From Secundilactobacillus similis DSM 23365 = JCM 2765 (GTDB taxonomy: Bacteria; Bacillota; Bacilli; Lactobacillales; Lactobacillaceae), in NCBI RefSeq assembly GCF_001311075.1, contig NZ_BBAD01000026.1, forward strand, positions 1-38,153: a stretch of DNA of 38,153 nucleotides, in the 5' to 3' direction. Each line of letters opens with the position of its first letter. Position 1 is the stretch's first letter. Of the stretch, positions 1 through 7,536 are shown one piece after another. The position numbers were made by a program, and so were the translations under genes. The notes beneath the pieces were generated by a model. It was given only the letters and a program-made list of their open reading frames with translations, was not told where the DNA came from and did not search any database.

Positions 1-76
1 CCGAAGGCGACTCAGACTAATTTTGACAAGGTCGCGAATACTTGACTGACTATAACTATGATCAGGCGTTTGGTGA

Positions 77-244
77 ATCATATTCACCAGTGAACAGTCG
101 GCCCAATCTTTAATGCGGCTGTTTCATGAAGACCACAATTTCGTGGGTGGGATTAACCGAGAAACGTTTAATTTTGAACTTCCAAAAAACTTATTTGACT
201 TTGCGGGTAATTCAGGACGAAACAAGACAATTCCAACGGATTAG
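77..244 (+). pseudogene. 3' remnant of an unidentified coding sequence
   Basis: A frame with no upstream start stays open for 55 codons and ends in TAG at 242-244; its tail reads NLFDFAGNSGRNKTIPTD. A second frame upstream (about 40-112, reading DYNYDQAFGESYSP) looks like the preceding part of the same protein, so the gene appears to be broken by a frame change near 100-115 as well as cut by the window edge. I do not recognise the family. It lies just upstream of another decayed gene, so this end of the window is probably a degraded oxidoreductase region, but that is inference from context only. Confidence 0.35.
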
Positions 245-249
245 TCGAT

Positions 250-283
250 AAACCAACGATATAGTAAGGATGTCCGTTGGTTT
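250..283 (+). terminator. Hairpin after the left-edge remnant
   Basis: AAACCAACG (250-258) pairs perfectly with CGTTGGTTT (275-283) around a 16-base loop. The following bases are A/T-rich but lack a clear T tract, so this is at best a weak intrinsic terminator closing the remnant gene before the MerR-type promoter. Confidence 0.35.
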
Positions 284-305
284 AATAAAATAAATTAAAA
301 AAGGC

Positions 306-336
306 TTGCCTTGGAGTTAAGACCATGGTTTACACT
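306..336 (+). promoter_or_regulatory. MerR-type promoter/operator (19-bp spacer)
   Basis: A -35 box TTGCCT (306-311) and a -10 box TACACT (331-336) are separated by 19 bp, the over-long spacing that MerR regulators act on. Within the spacer an imperfect dyad CCTTGG...CCATGG is visible. The pattern TTGCnTTGG-N6-GACCAwGG is shared base for base with the promoter at 5393-5423. It lies about 50 bp before the operon that contains a merR gene, so autoregulation is likely. Confidence 0.7.
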
Positions 337-385
337 ATGGTCATCAGTTAAATAAATCATATCTTTCATCAGATAGAGGTATAAC

Positions 386-845
386 ATGGTTATCGTTTAT
401 TTTTTCTTATTCCGACCTGACGCAGTCGGCGGTATTGACCGTTCAACGTTTGATGGGGCCAAAGTGGTCCGAATTGAACCGATCAACGCATATCCTAATT
501 CATACAACGAATTGGTTGATGAATCTCGACAAGAAGCGGAAGAACATGTTGCTCATGAAGTCCAACCCACTAATTTTGATTTCTCAAAGAAACAGACGAT
601 TTTTGTTAGATTTCCGTCAATTTCACCAACTGCCACTATTCATTGAAAAATTTTTGAACAGTTATGATTTGACCGATAAGAATATTATTTCATTTACAAC
701 AAGTACTTCTAGTACAATCAAGGAAAATTTTTCGTTCATGCAACAAATTTGTGCTGCAATTAGCGCGCAACAATTGCCAGGTTTTACAGTGAACACAACG
801 GACGAAATCGCGGACTACTTGACGCAAAACAGTTATATTAAATAA
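386..845 (+). pseudogene. Decayed flavodoxin-like gene
   Basis: The first frame (386-646) starts MVIVYFFLF and contains VVRIEPINAYPNSYNEL, typical of the flavodoxin_4 family (compare RIEPVxxYPxxYxE). The second frame continues from about 620 with LPLFIEKFLNSYDLTDKNI and a degenerate form of the family's PFxTSGGS loop, ending TAA at 843-845. The FMN phosphate loop (SxTGNT) is missing from the N-terminus, about 20 residues are gone there, and the usual IWW motif is lost at the frame change. These are real deletions rather than homopolymer slips, so I read it as a true pseudogene. A ribosome site (AGAGG) is still present and the gene is first in the MerR-controlled operon. Confidence 0.7.
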
Positions 846-1715
<870 letters not shown>

Positions 1716-1727
1716 AGGGTGAATAAA

Positions 1728-2126
1728 ATGAACATTAACGAAGTCAGTAAAAAATTCGATCTTACAAAGGATACGCTTCGGTACTGGGAACGAATGGGCC
1801 TGTTGCCAGAGATTACGCGTAACAAAAGTGGCTACCGCAACTACACGGAACATGATTTGAACTGGGTCTTTTACATTCAAGTGTTGCGTAAGGCCGGCAT
1901 GTCGGTTGAAGCACTAATTGAATTTGTGAAATTGTACCGCGAGGGAAGCCAGACTGCCGAATCTCGGAAGAGCTTGTTAATAGATCAACAAACCGATTTG
2001 AAGGAACAAATGGCTGCAATGAAAAAGACAATCGACTACTTAACCTACAAAATTGATCATTATGAAGATCATACACTCAACTACGAACGGGAAAAATTGG
2101 CGTATGAAGGTGACACAGATAAGTAA
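1728..2126 (+). CDS. MerR-family transcriptional regulator
   Basis: About 132 residues: an N-terminal winged HTH (INEVSKKFDLTKDTLRYWER), the typical SGYRNYTEHD stretch, then a C-terminal dimerisation helix (near residues 75-115). I chose ATG 1728 because AAAGGG at 1714-1719 is well spaced for it; a GTG at 1719 would overlap the ribosome site. The protein has no cysteine, so thiol sensing of the NmlR/AdhR kind is not possible through its own residues and a small-molecule ligand is more likely. It sits in the aldo/keto reductase operon whose promoter has a MerR-type 19-bp spacer. A matching site lies 3.7 kb downstream before an SDR gene, so this protein is the obvious candidate regulator of both. 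Confidence 0.9.
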   Translation: MNINEVSKKFDLTKDTLRYWERMGLLPEITRNKSGYRNYTEHDLNWVFYIQVLRKAGMSVEALIEFVKLYREGSQTAESRKSLLIDQQTDLKEQMAAMKKTIDYLTYKIDHYEDHTLNYEREKLAYEGDTDK

Positions 2127-2165
2127 CGATATTTGAATTTAAACATGCACTGGAGGGAAAAAAAC

Positions 2166-2816
2166 ATGAATGTATTAATTTTAGCCGCAAACGGCCAAAT
2201 CGCGCGAATTGTCGAAAATCGAATTTTGAATGAAGACCAATTTAAAGACGTTAAATTAACGCTCGGATTACGTCATGCACAGCGAATGGAAAGTACCGCT
2301 GACAACGATCGCGTCAAGGTTGTGGAAGCTGATTTAGGTAATGCAAAGCAGATTAACGAAGCACTCAAAGAGCAAGATTTAGTATTCACAGCCGTTGTCG
2401 ATCATGATCGGCATAATGCTCCGACGAAAAACGTCATTGTGGGAGCTAAAGCGAATGGAGTTGAACGAATTATTTCGACCAGTTTATTAGGATTATATGA
2501 TGAAGTTCCTGGTAAGTTTGGCGAGTGGAACCATCAGATGGTAGACAATGGTCTTCCGGCTGCCATTCATGCGGATGAATTATTGGCACAATCAGGAATC
2601 AACTACACCACGCTTCGGTTACCATGGCTAAACGATCGAAACGAAGTTAAGTATTCGATTACGCATCGTCATGAGGAATATGTCGGTGTTTCTGGATCAC
2701 GTCAAAGTATTGCAGACGTGGTACTCAAAATTATTGCAGATCCAAGTTTTGTGGTGAACGATAGTATTGGCATCGCGGATCCAGCCACGCAGGGAAATGA
2801 TCGACCAGTGTATTAA
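2166..2816 (+). CDS. NAD(P)-binding oxidoreductase, NmrA/atypical SDR type
   Basis: A 216-residue Rossmann-fold protein. It begins MNVLILAANGQIARIV, where the glycine pattern of an atypical SDR or NmrA-like protein is visible in reduced form (AANGQIA instead of GATGxxG). Further landmarks are VVEADLGN (second strand), a VERIISTSLLGLYDE segment where the active-site region lies, and TTLRLPWL. The start at 2166 follows GGAGGG; an upstream Met at 2133 lacks a ribosome site. It is the last gene of the MerR operon and is followed by a terminator at 2834. Members of this group reduce or isomerise small carbonyl compounds or only sense NAD(P); the exact reaction is unknown. Confidence 0.85.
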   Translation: MNVLILAANGQIARIVENRILNEDQFKDVKLTLGLRHAQRMESTADNDRVKVVEADLGNAKQINEALKEQDLVFTAVVDHDRHNAPTKNVIVGAKANGVERIISTSLLGLYDEVPGKFGEWNHQMVDNGLPAAIHADELLAQSGINYTTLRLPWLNDRNEVKYSITHRHEEYVGVSGSRQSIADVVLKIIADPSFVVNDSIGIADPATQGNDRPVY

Positions 2817-2833
2817 AGAAAATCAATGAAGAT

Positions 2834-2864
2834 GGCTAGTTGAAGTAGCCGTTTTTATTTTTTT
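2834..2864 (+). terminator. Terminator of the MerR operon
   Basis: GGCTA (2834-2838) pairs with TAGCC (2846-2850) and is followed by a long T-rich tract (2851-2864). It closes the 386-2816 gene set before the tetR promoter. Confidence 0.75.
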
Positions 2865-2869
2865 GAATA

Positions 2870-2886
2870 AATGACTGGTAGTCATT
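2870..2886. promoter_or_regulatory. Palindromic TetR operator, upstream of tetR
   Basis: AATGACTGGTAGTCATT is a perfect 7+3+7 palindrome. It overlaps the -35 region of the likely tetR promoter (-10 TATACT at 2907-2912) and ends about 45 bp before the tetR start. The same ATGACT-N3-AGTCAT core recurs at 3558-3572 before the next transcription unit, so it is very probably the binding site of the TetR protein encoded between them. Confidence 0.75.
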
Positions 2887-2931
2887 GTTTTGACTTTGTG
2901 ATGTAGTATACTTCGTTTTGAGGTGAAAACG

Positions 2932-3522
2932 ATGGGAAAACGTGAAGATAACGCCCGGCAAACACGCCAAAAATTATTGGATACCGCCAACCGACTGATT
3001 GTCAAAAATGGTTATGAAGACGTCTCGGTAGACAGCATTGTTCAAGAAAGCGGCATTGCAAAGGGTACTTTTTATAATTATTTCCAGCATAAAGAAGATT
3101 TAATCTTTGAATTGAGTAAAGCACGTTTCTCTCAAGTCATCGACGAAGAAACGTTTCGGAACTCAAAAGCTGTTGAGGTTATTCAGAGTTATCTCGTAAA
3201 CTTTATTACAGTGATCTACAAGTCAAACGTTGAATTAACGCGTCAGTGGGTGCGATATATTTCAACGGCGAATACCAGTAATCAGCAAAAATGGCAATTA
3301 GATGTTGAATCATTACAGCGATTACTGGAACGACTCGTGACGGATCAGCGATTGCAATCAGATACACCGGTTGCATCGTTAGCAACGGTGTTGTTAACGC
3401 AAATGTACGGCGTCATCCTGGCTTGGTGTATTGCCCCAAATAGCGTGAACCCTGTTCAGAGTACGAATGATTTTTGTGAACGACAGGTACCATTGATGTT
3501 AGATCAATTTTTAATCGACTGA
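2932..3522 (+). CDS. TetR/AcrR-family transcriptional regulator
   Basis: 196 residues. The N-terminal HTH is clear: RQKLLDTANRLIVKNGYEDV, then SVDSIVQESGIAKGTFYNYF, then the characteristic HKEDL. The C-terminal ligand domain is variable, as usual, with two cysteines near its end. ATG 2932 is preferred over GTG 2923 because GAGG lies at the right distance from it. It has its own promoter with an overlapping palindromic operator, and the same palindrome precedes the flavodoxin-MFS unit immediately downstream, so it most likely represses both itself and that unit. The inducer is unknown; the neighbours suggest a redox-active or toxic compound that the MFS protein exports. Confidence 0.92.
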   Translation: MGKREDNARQTRQKLLDTANRLIVKNGYEDVSVDSIVQESGIAKGTFYNYFQHKEDLIFELSKARFSQVIDEETFRNSKAVEVIQSYLVNFITVIYKSNVELTRQWVRYISTANTSNQQKWQLDVESLQRLLERLVTDQRLQSDTPVASLATVLLTQMYGVILAWCIAPNSVNPVQSTNDFCERQVPLMLDQFLID

Positions 3523-3557
3523 ACCGCTTATATGGCCGTTTAAATTTAACAACAAAA

Positions 3558-3572
3558 ATGACTAATAGTCAT
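3558..3572. promoter_or_regulatory. Second palindromic TetR operator
   Basis: ATGACTAATAGTCAT has the same half-sites and 3-bp spacer as the tetR operator at 2870-2886. It lies between the tetR stop and the flavodoxin ribosome site, about 20 bp before the start codon, a position suited to blocking transcription of flavodoxin and the MFS gene. Confidence 0.75.
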
Positions 3573-3592
3573 AAATAAGGGGGAAACAAGAA

Positions 3593-4171
3593 ATGAAAAA
3601 TAATAAAGGACGTGGCGCAGTTTCAGACGGACATGACACCAACCGTTATCAACAGCCTGAACGAAAATTAACTAACAATGCAAAAATATTGGTAATCTAC
3701 TTTTCGCGCGGCGGAAACACTGAACAGCAGGCTCAATTTGCACAACAATATTTAGGTGCAGATCTGTATGAATTAGTAGTGCAGCACCCGTATCCTGCCA
3801 ATTATTCGGCGTCGGTAAATCGAGCCACACAAGAACGTGAAAGTAGAAATTGGCCGGCACTGGACATACAAGATTTTCCCAATTTAATGCAATATGATCT
3901 AATTTTGCTTGGACATCCTATTTGGGCTATGACAATTGCTAACCCGATGCGCTCATTTCTGGAACAGGATGGTGACCGATTAAGCGACAAAAGGGTAGCG
4001 TCATTTTCAACTAATGCCGGCTATGGATCGGGAGAAACGCAACGCATACTGAGTGACCTGTTACCGGCTAGTACACGTATTTTAGAAAATTATTCCATTG
4101 AAGACGTCGACTTAGATAGAGATCGTCCCCGGTTTACGCGGTGGCTAAACCAAGTCAATTTAAGAAAATAG
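3593..4171 (+). CDS. Flavodoxin family protein
   Basis: A 192-residue FMN-binding electron-transfer or quinone-reducing protein of the flavodoxin_4 type. After a polar 30-residue N-terminal tail comes the first strand and phosphate loop ILVIYFSRGGNTEQQ, then ADLYELVVQHPYPANYSASV (the family's ELxxxxPYPxxY signature), DLILLGHPIWAMTIANPM, and the glycine-rich ASFSTNAGYGSG loop. A strong GGGGG ribosome site precedes the ATG. The long tail without hydrophobic residues is unusual but does not look like a signal peptide. It is the first gene behind the second TetR operator and is followed after 13 bases by the MFS gene, so the two are likely co-induced. Confidence 0.9.
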   Translation: MKNNKGRGAVSDGHDTNRYQQPERKLTNNAKILVIYFSRGGNTEQQAQFAQQYLGADLYELVVQHPYPANYSASVNRATQERESRNWPALDIQDFPNLMQYDLILLGHPIWAMTIANPMRSFLEQDGDRLSDKRVASFSTNAGYGSGETQRILSDLLPASTRILENYSIEDVDLDRDRPRFTRWLNQVNLRK

Positions 4172-4184
4172 GAGAATAAGCATC

Positions 4185-5371
4185 ATGCAAATCAAAAATA
4201 AATCACTCATGAAATTATCAATTTTGTTGGTATCGGTGATTACCGCATCAGCACCGGCGATCAATGCCAATATCCCTGTACTCGCCAAGGCTTTTCCAAC
4301 TGTGCCCTTAACGCAAGTTGAGTTACTCACCACGATTCCGTCATTTTTTCTAATGATTGCGTTACTCGTTAGCAACCTGATAGCGAAACAAATTGGACTC
4401 AAACAAACCGTGATGATTGGTGTGACTCTGACAGCAATCGCCGGATTGTCGCCGATCATCATCAATAATTTTTGGGCTTTGATGGCGTCACGGGCGATTT
4501 TTGGATTTGGGGTTGGGTTGTTTAATTCGCTTTTGGTGATGATTATTAGTCACTTTTTTGAGGGTTCAGAACGAGCACGGACAATTGGTCTGCAAAGCAC
4601 CTTTGAAGGACTGGGTGGTGTTTTAGTGACGTTTATTGCCGGTCAGCTAGTTCAAATTAACTGGCACATGTCATTTTGGCTTACGCCATTACGATTCCTG
4701 CCTTAGTTTTGTTTGGCTTGTTTGTGCCAGCAATTACACCTGAAAAACACACTGGCCGTGAACAAGGCGTCGTCAATGATAGTTCAAGTGAAAAGTCGGC
4801 GAAATTGAATATTGGCCGGTATTTACTCTTAATTTTCGTGGTGATTACAGTGTACATGATTATGGGTATTAAAGTCCCAACGTTAATGGTAACAGCAGGC
4901 TATGGGACAGCAACAGATGCTAGTTATGTCATACTGGGACTGAGCCTAGGAGCCATGCTGGGTGGCCTCATCTTTGGACGTGTTTATGAATTGCTCAAGA
5001 CTGCTATTTTTCCGGTATCGATGCTGATACTGGCATTGGCTATGGGATTGATTGCGGTATCGAGTAGCACGGCGTTGACAGTTTTGGGCGGCTTTATTAC
5101 CGGTGTGGGCATTCGAATGTTTTTCCCATGGGTGCTGAATACGGTGAATGCGAACGGTTCCGGAAGTGCTTTAGGAACGTCATTAATCCTTGTCGCCTAT
5201 AATCTGGCCGGTTCATTATCGCCTTATTCAGCGCTAGCGATTCAAAGCGTAGGCCATGTAGCAAGTTTGAGAGGTCTATTTTGGGTCATCGTTGGCACTT
5301 TTCTGATCCTGACGGTGATTGGCATCATTACTGCAATTACAAGTTCAAAAATTAAACAACAAATCGCATAA
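4185..5371 (+). CDS. MFS transporter (one-base frameshift)
   Basis: A major facilitator superfamily permease of about 395 residues with some 12 hydrophobic segments. The first frame (4185-4705) covers the N-terminal six-helix half, including SRAIFGFGVGLFNSLLVMII; the second frame resumes at LAYAITIPALVLFG near 4676 and runs to 5371. Adding one T to the four-T run near 4675 restores SFLAYAITIPAL, so the break is most simply a homopolymer error. The sequence resembles the cyanate/nitroimidazole (CynX/NimT-like) group, but the substrate is not readable. It follows flavodoxin by 13 bases with AGGAG as ribosome site and probably exports the compound to which the TetR protein responds. Confidence 0.85.
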
Positions 5372-5392
5372 TACAAAAAATGTACAAAAAAC

Positions 5393-5423
5393 TTGCGTTG
5401 GTCCGAGGACCAAGGAATATGAT
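5393..5423 (+). promoter_or_regulatory. Second MerR-type promoter/operator
   Basis: TTGCGT (5393-5398) and TATGAT (5418-5423) are spaced by 19 bp, and the spacer holds the perfect dyad TTGGTCC-GA-GGACCAA (5398-5413). This is the classical geometry of a promoter that a MerR activator untwists. It shares TTGCnTTGG-N6-GACCAwGG with the promoter at 306-336 and drives the SDR gene at 5484. Confidence 0.78.
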
Positions 5424-5483
5424 CAATAAGTAAAATAATTGTAGAACATAGTCGGTGAATAAAATTAAGGAGAAATAGATTAA

Positions 5484-6227
5484 ATGACAAAACAAAGTAA
5501 GGTAATTGTAATCACGGGGGCTTCAAGTGGCATTGGAGCAGCTTCTGCAGAACTACTGGCGAAGGAGGGCAATCGAATCGTTCTAGCTGGAAGACGCAGT
5601 GAGCGTTTGCAGGAAATTACTTCTAGTCTGCTGAGTAAAGGATATGATGCAATTTTTGCGACGACTGATGTCACTTCTAAAAAAAGTGTAGAATCATTGG
5701 CAAATGCTGCAATTGAAGAATATGGGAAAATTGACGTTTGGATTAACAACGCCGGATTGATGCCACATTCAGAATTCATCAAAGACCGTGTGGAAGATTG
5801 GAATCGAATGATCGACGTTAATCTCCGTGGTGTTTTGTATGGAATTCATGCAGCACTACCAAGCATGCGAAATCAGAAGTCAGGTCAATTTATTAATGTA
5901 GCGTCCGTTGCAGCACACAGTGTACATGCTGGTGGTGGTGTCTATAGTGCCACTAAAGCTGGTGTTTGGATGATTTCTGAGGCGCTTCGTCAAGAAGAAG
6001 CCGCTGCACAGAGCAATGTCCGGGTGACAGTCGTTTCTCCCGGAGCAATTGCGACAGAGCTAGTTGACAATGTAACAGACAGAACAACTCAGCAAAATTT
6101 AGAGAAGTACTATCAACAAACTGCCATTACTCCGGATCGGGTGGCGATGGCAATTACAGAAGCAATTAATCTTCCAGAGGATACGGCAGTGAATGAAATT
6201 GTGATTCGGCCAACAAGTCAGGGATAA
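5484..6227 (+). CDS. Short-chain dehydrogenase/reductase (classical SDR)
   Basis: A 247-residue cytosolic NAD(P)-dependent oxidoreductase. TGASSGIG (11-18) is the cofactor loop and AGRRSER with two arginines after the second strand favours NADP(H). NNAG is at 88-91, and the catalytic set is N113, S141, Y154 and K158 (YSATK). It continues with the SPGAIATEL segment after the sixth strand. Length and motifs are those of the serine 3-dehydrogenase/YdfG-like group often annotated only as 'SDR family oxidoreductase'. AAGGAG precedes the ATG. It stands alone behind the MerR-type promoter at 5393 and is probably part of the same regulon as the operon at 858-2816. Confidence 0.92.
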   Translation: MTKQSKVIVITGASSGIGAASAELLAKEGNRIVLAGRRSERLQEITSSLLSKGYDAIFATTDVTSKKSVESLANAAIEEYGKIDVWINNAGLMPHSEFIKDRVEDWNRMIDVNLRGVLYGIHAALPSMRNQKSGQFINVASVAAHSVHAGGGVYSATKAGVWMISEALRQEEAAAQSNVRVTVVSPGAIATELVDNVTDRTTQQNLEKYYQQTAITPDRVAMAITEAINLPEDTAVNEIVIRPTSQG

Positions 6228-6273
6228 ATTAATGTACATTATTGTGAGACTTTATTATCCCGTGTTTTAAAAT

Positions 6274-7023
6274 CAAGTTAGCTACCCACGCCATCGTTTC
6301 AAGAAAATATCAAGACAATATGTCCTGTTATCATTAAAGTTCCTACACAAACAACAAGAAAAGAGGATATCGTCTTGATGCAAAGCAGCTTATTACGTCT
6401 CGCCTGTCACCGCTTCACGCTGAGAGGGTATCTAATCGACAGATTGCACTGATCATTGGTGTTTTTCACCAAACAATCGTTAATAAACTGGCTCGTGGCA
6501 CTGTTAATCAGGTGAAGAAGGTTAATGATAAGCTACATTATTATCGTCAATACATCCCCAAAGCCGCTCAAACGCGTTACGAGATGAATTGACAACATTG
6601 TCATCAACTACTCAGGTTGAAACAAGCAGTTAATTTTCTTGCCTACTTTACTCGGCATTTTAAGCAAGATGGTTGGGCACCTGATTGATAGTCGTGATAG
6701 CCGATTCAGTCAACTACGCCTACGTTAAATTAGTGCCGAACGGCGATGTCATCAAGACGCTTATAACGGCTCTGAATTCGCTGAACTTGAATCGATTTTC
6801 GATGATGTCGCTACAGTCTACTATGCTCATCCCTACCGTTCCAGTAAACGTAGGACCAATGAGGTTCACAACAAGATGGTTCATCGATACTTCCCTAAGC
6901 ACAACTCTCTAGATACTGTGAGTCTAATTCGGCGTCGCACCATTAAGGTTGCGACTACTGATTAATTGACACAATCATAAATTCAAGTCTTCTCGTTTTA
7001 ACGAGCGCAAGGTAGCTAACTTG
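6274..7023 (+). mobile_element. Degenerate IS30-family element
   Basis: The element is bounded by perfect 13-bp inverted repeats, CAAGTTAGCTACC (6274-6286) and GGTAGCTAACTTG (7011-7023), and weaker similarity continues inwards. At about 750 bp it is shorter than a typical 1-kb IS30 relative. Inside are pieces of an IS30-type transposase. The N-terminal part SNRQIALIIG...HQTIVNKLARG, then VNQVKKVNDKLHYYRQY, runs to a TGA near 6592. The C-terminal part YYAHPYRSSKRRTNE leads into MVHRYFPKHNSLD and ends near 6965. The central catalytic region with the first Asp is missing. It is therefore a dead remnant; the short inverted repeats could still be recognised by an active relative. Confidence 0.8.
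6390..6965 (+). pseudogene. IS30 transposase remnant
   Basis: Two separated reading-frame pieces of one IS30-type transposase. The DDE core is broken: the stretch with the first Asp is deleted, and the second Asp motif DNGSEF reads YNGSEF here (TAT for GAT near 6765). The Glu of the RTNE motif remains. An in-frame TGA and frame changes exclude a functional product. Confidence 0.8.
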
Positions 7024-7186
7024 TTCATACAATGTTCTTGCAATTTTGAAACAAAAATCAAAAACACGTTTACCAAGAAGCACCAAGGCAAGTGGTAATT
7101 TATCAGAAATATGGACAGAAATCCTATATATTTTGTAAAGACCATCGTAGAAAAATGCGTCACTTTATTTAAATAGTTGAATAAGC

Positions 7187-7234
7187 AAAGCACCAAGGTA
7201 TCTTGACCGAATTTTCAAGATACTCTGGTGCTTT
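7187..7234. terminator. Strong hairpin, probable bidirectional terminator
   Basis: A 20-bp stem (7187-7206 with 7215-7234, one 2x2 internal mismatch) around an 8-base loop has A-rich sequence before it and TTTT after it. No intact gene lies just upstream now, so it is probably the leftover terminator of a lost gene. The palindromic repeat at 7242 begins right behind its T tract. I see nothing else in 7024-7186. Confidence 0.6.
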
Positions 7235-7241
7235 TGATTAA

Positions 7242-7493
7242 TTGTCGTTTGTGTCCGGTGTAAATGCCCCTACATGCAGCTCTCAGTCTCGCGCAGCACC
7301 ATTGGCGTGGTGGCCAGAAAACGCGTGGTTGACAAGCTTATATAACTTCAGGAACCCTAGAAATAACAGTTTAAGTGGCGCCGAATTTTGTAATCTGAGA
7401 GCGCCGGTTCTCGTGCGGCTTTGGCGAGCGAAGCAACGACAAACAGCCAACACCCCAAGTACACCCAACACTTACGCTGGACACAAGTGACAG
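7242..7493 (+). repeat. Palindromic repeat family 1, copy A (deleted centre)
   Basis: About 250 bp highly similar to 31679-31995 and 37899-38153. Its ends form an imperfect terminal inverted repeat, TTGTCGTTTGTGTCCGG (7242-7258) against CTGGACACAAGTGACAG (7477-7493). Compared with the other copies, the outer left arm and the left half of the central hairpin are deleted: the sequence jumps from the terminal repeat to CCCCTACATGCAGCTCTC. The conserved right part (GCGCAGCACCATT, ACTTCAGGAACCCT, AAGTGGCGCCGAATTTTG) is intact. No convincing protein is encoded. It lies between two intrinsic terminators. Confidence 0.85.
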
Positions 7494-7501
7494 CAAAAAA
7501 A

Positions 7502-7528
7502 CGGATTACTAATCAACATAGCAATCCG
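7502..7528 (-). terminator. icd terminator
   Basis: On the minus strand CGGATTGCTA pairs with TAGTAATCCG (one mismatch) and is followed by a run of seven T residues (plus-strand 7495-7501). It ends the permease-icd unit; the repeat at 7242-7493 starts right behind the T tract. Confidence 0.75.
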
Positions 7529-7536
7529 CTTTAAAA

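Noticed and set aside
6274-7023. Functional IS30 insertion sequence
   Set aside because: The transposase has an internal stop, frame changes, a missing first catalytic Asp region and Tyr in place of the second Asp.
7242-7490. Open frames inside repeat copy A as small protein genes
   Set aside because: They have no ribosome sites, are not kept in copies B and C, and follow the palindromic structure rather than codon use.
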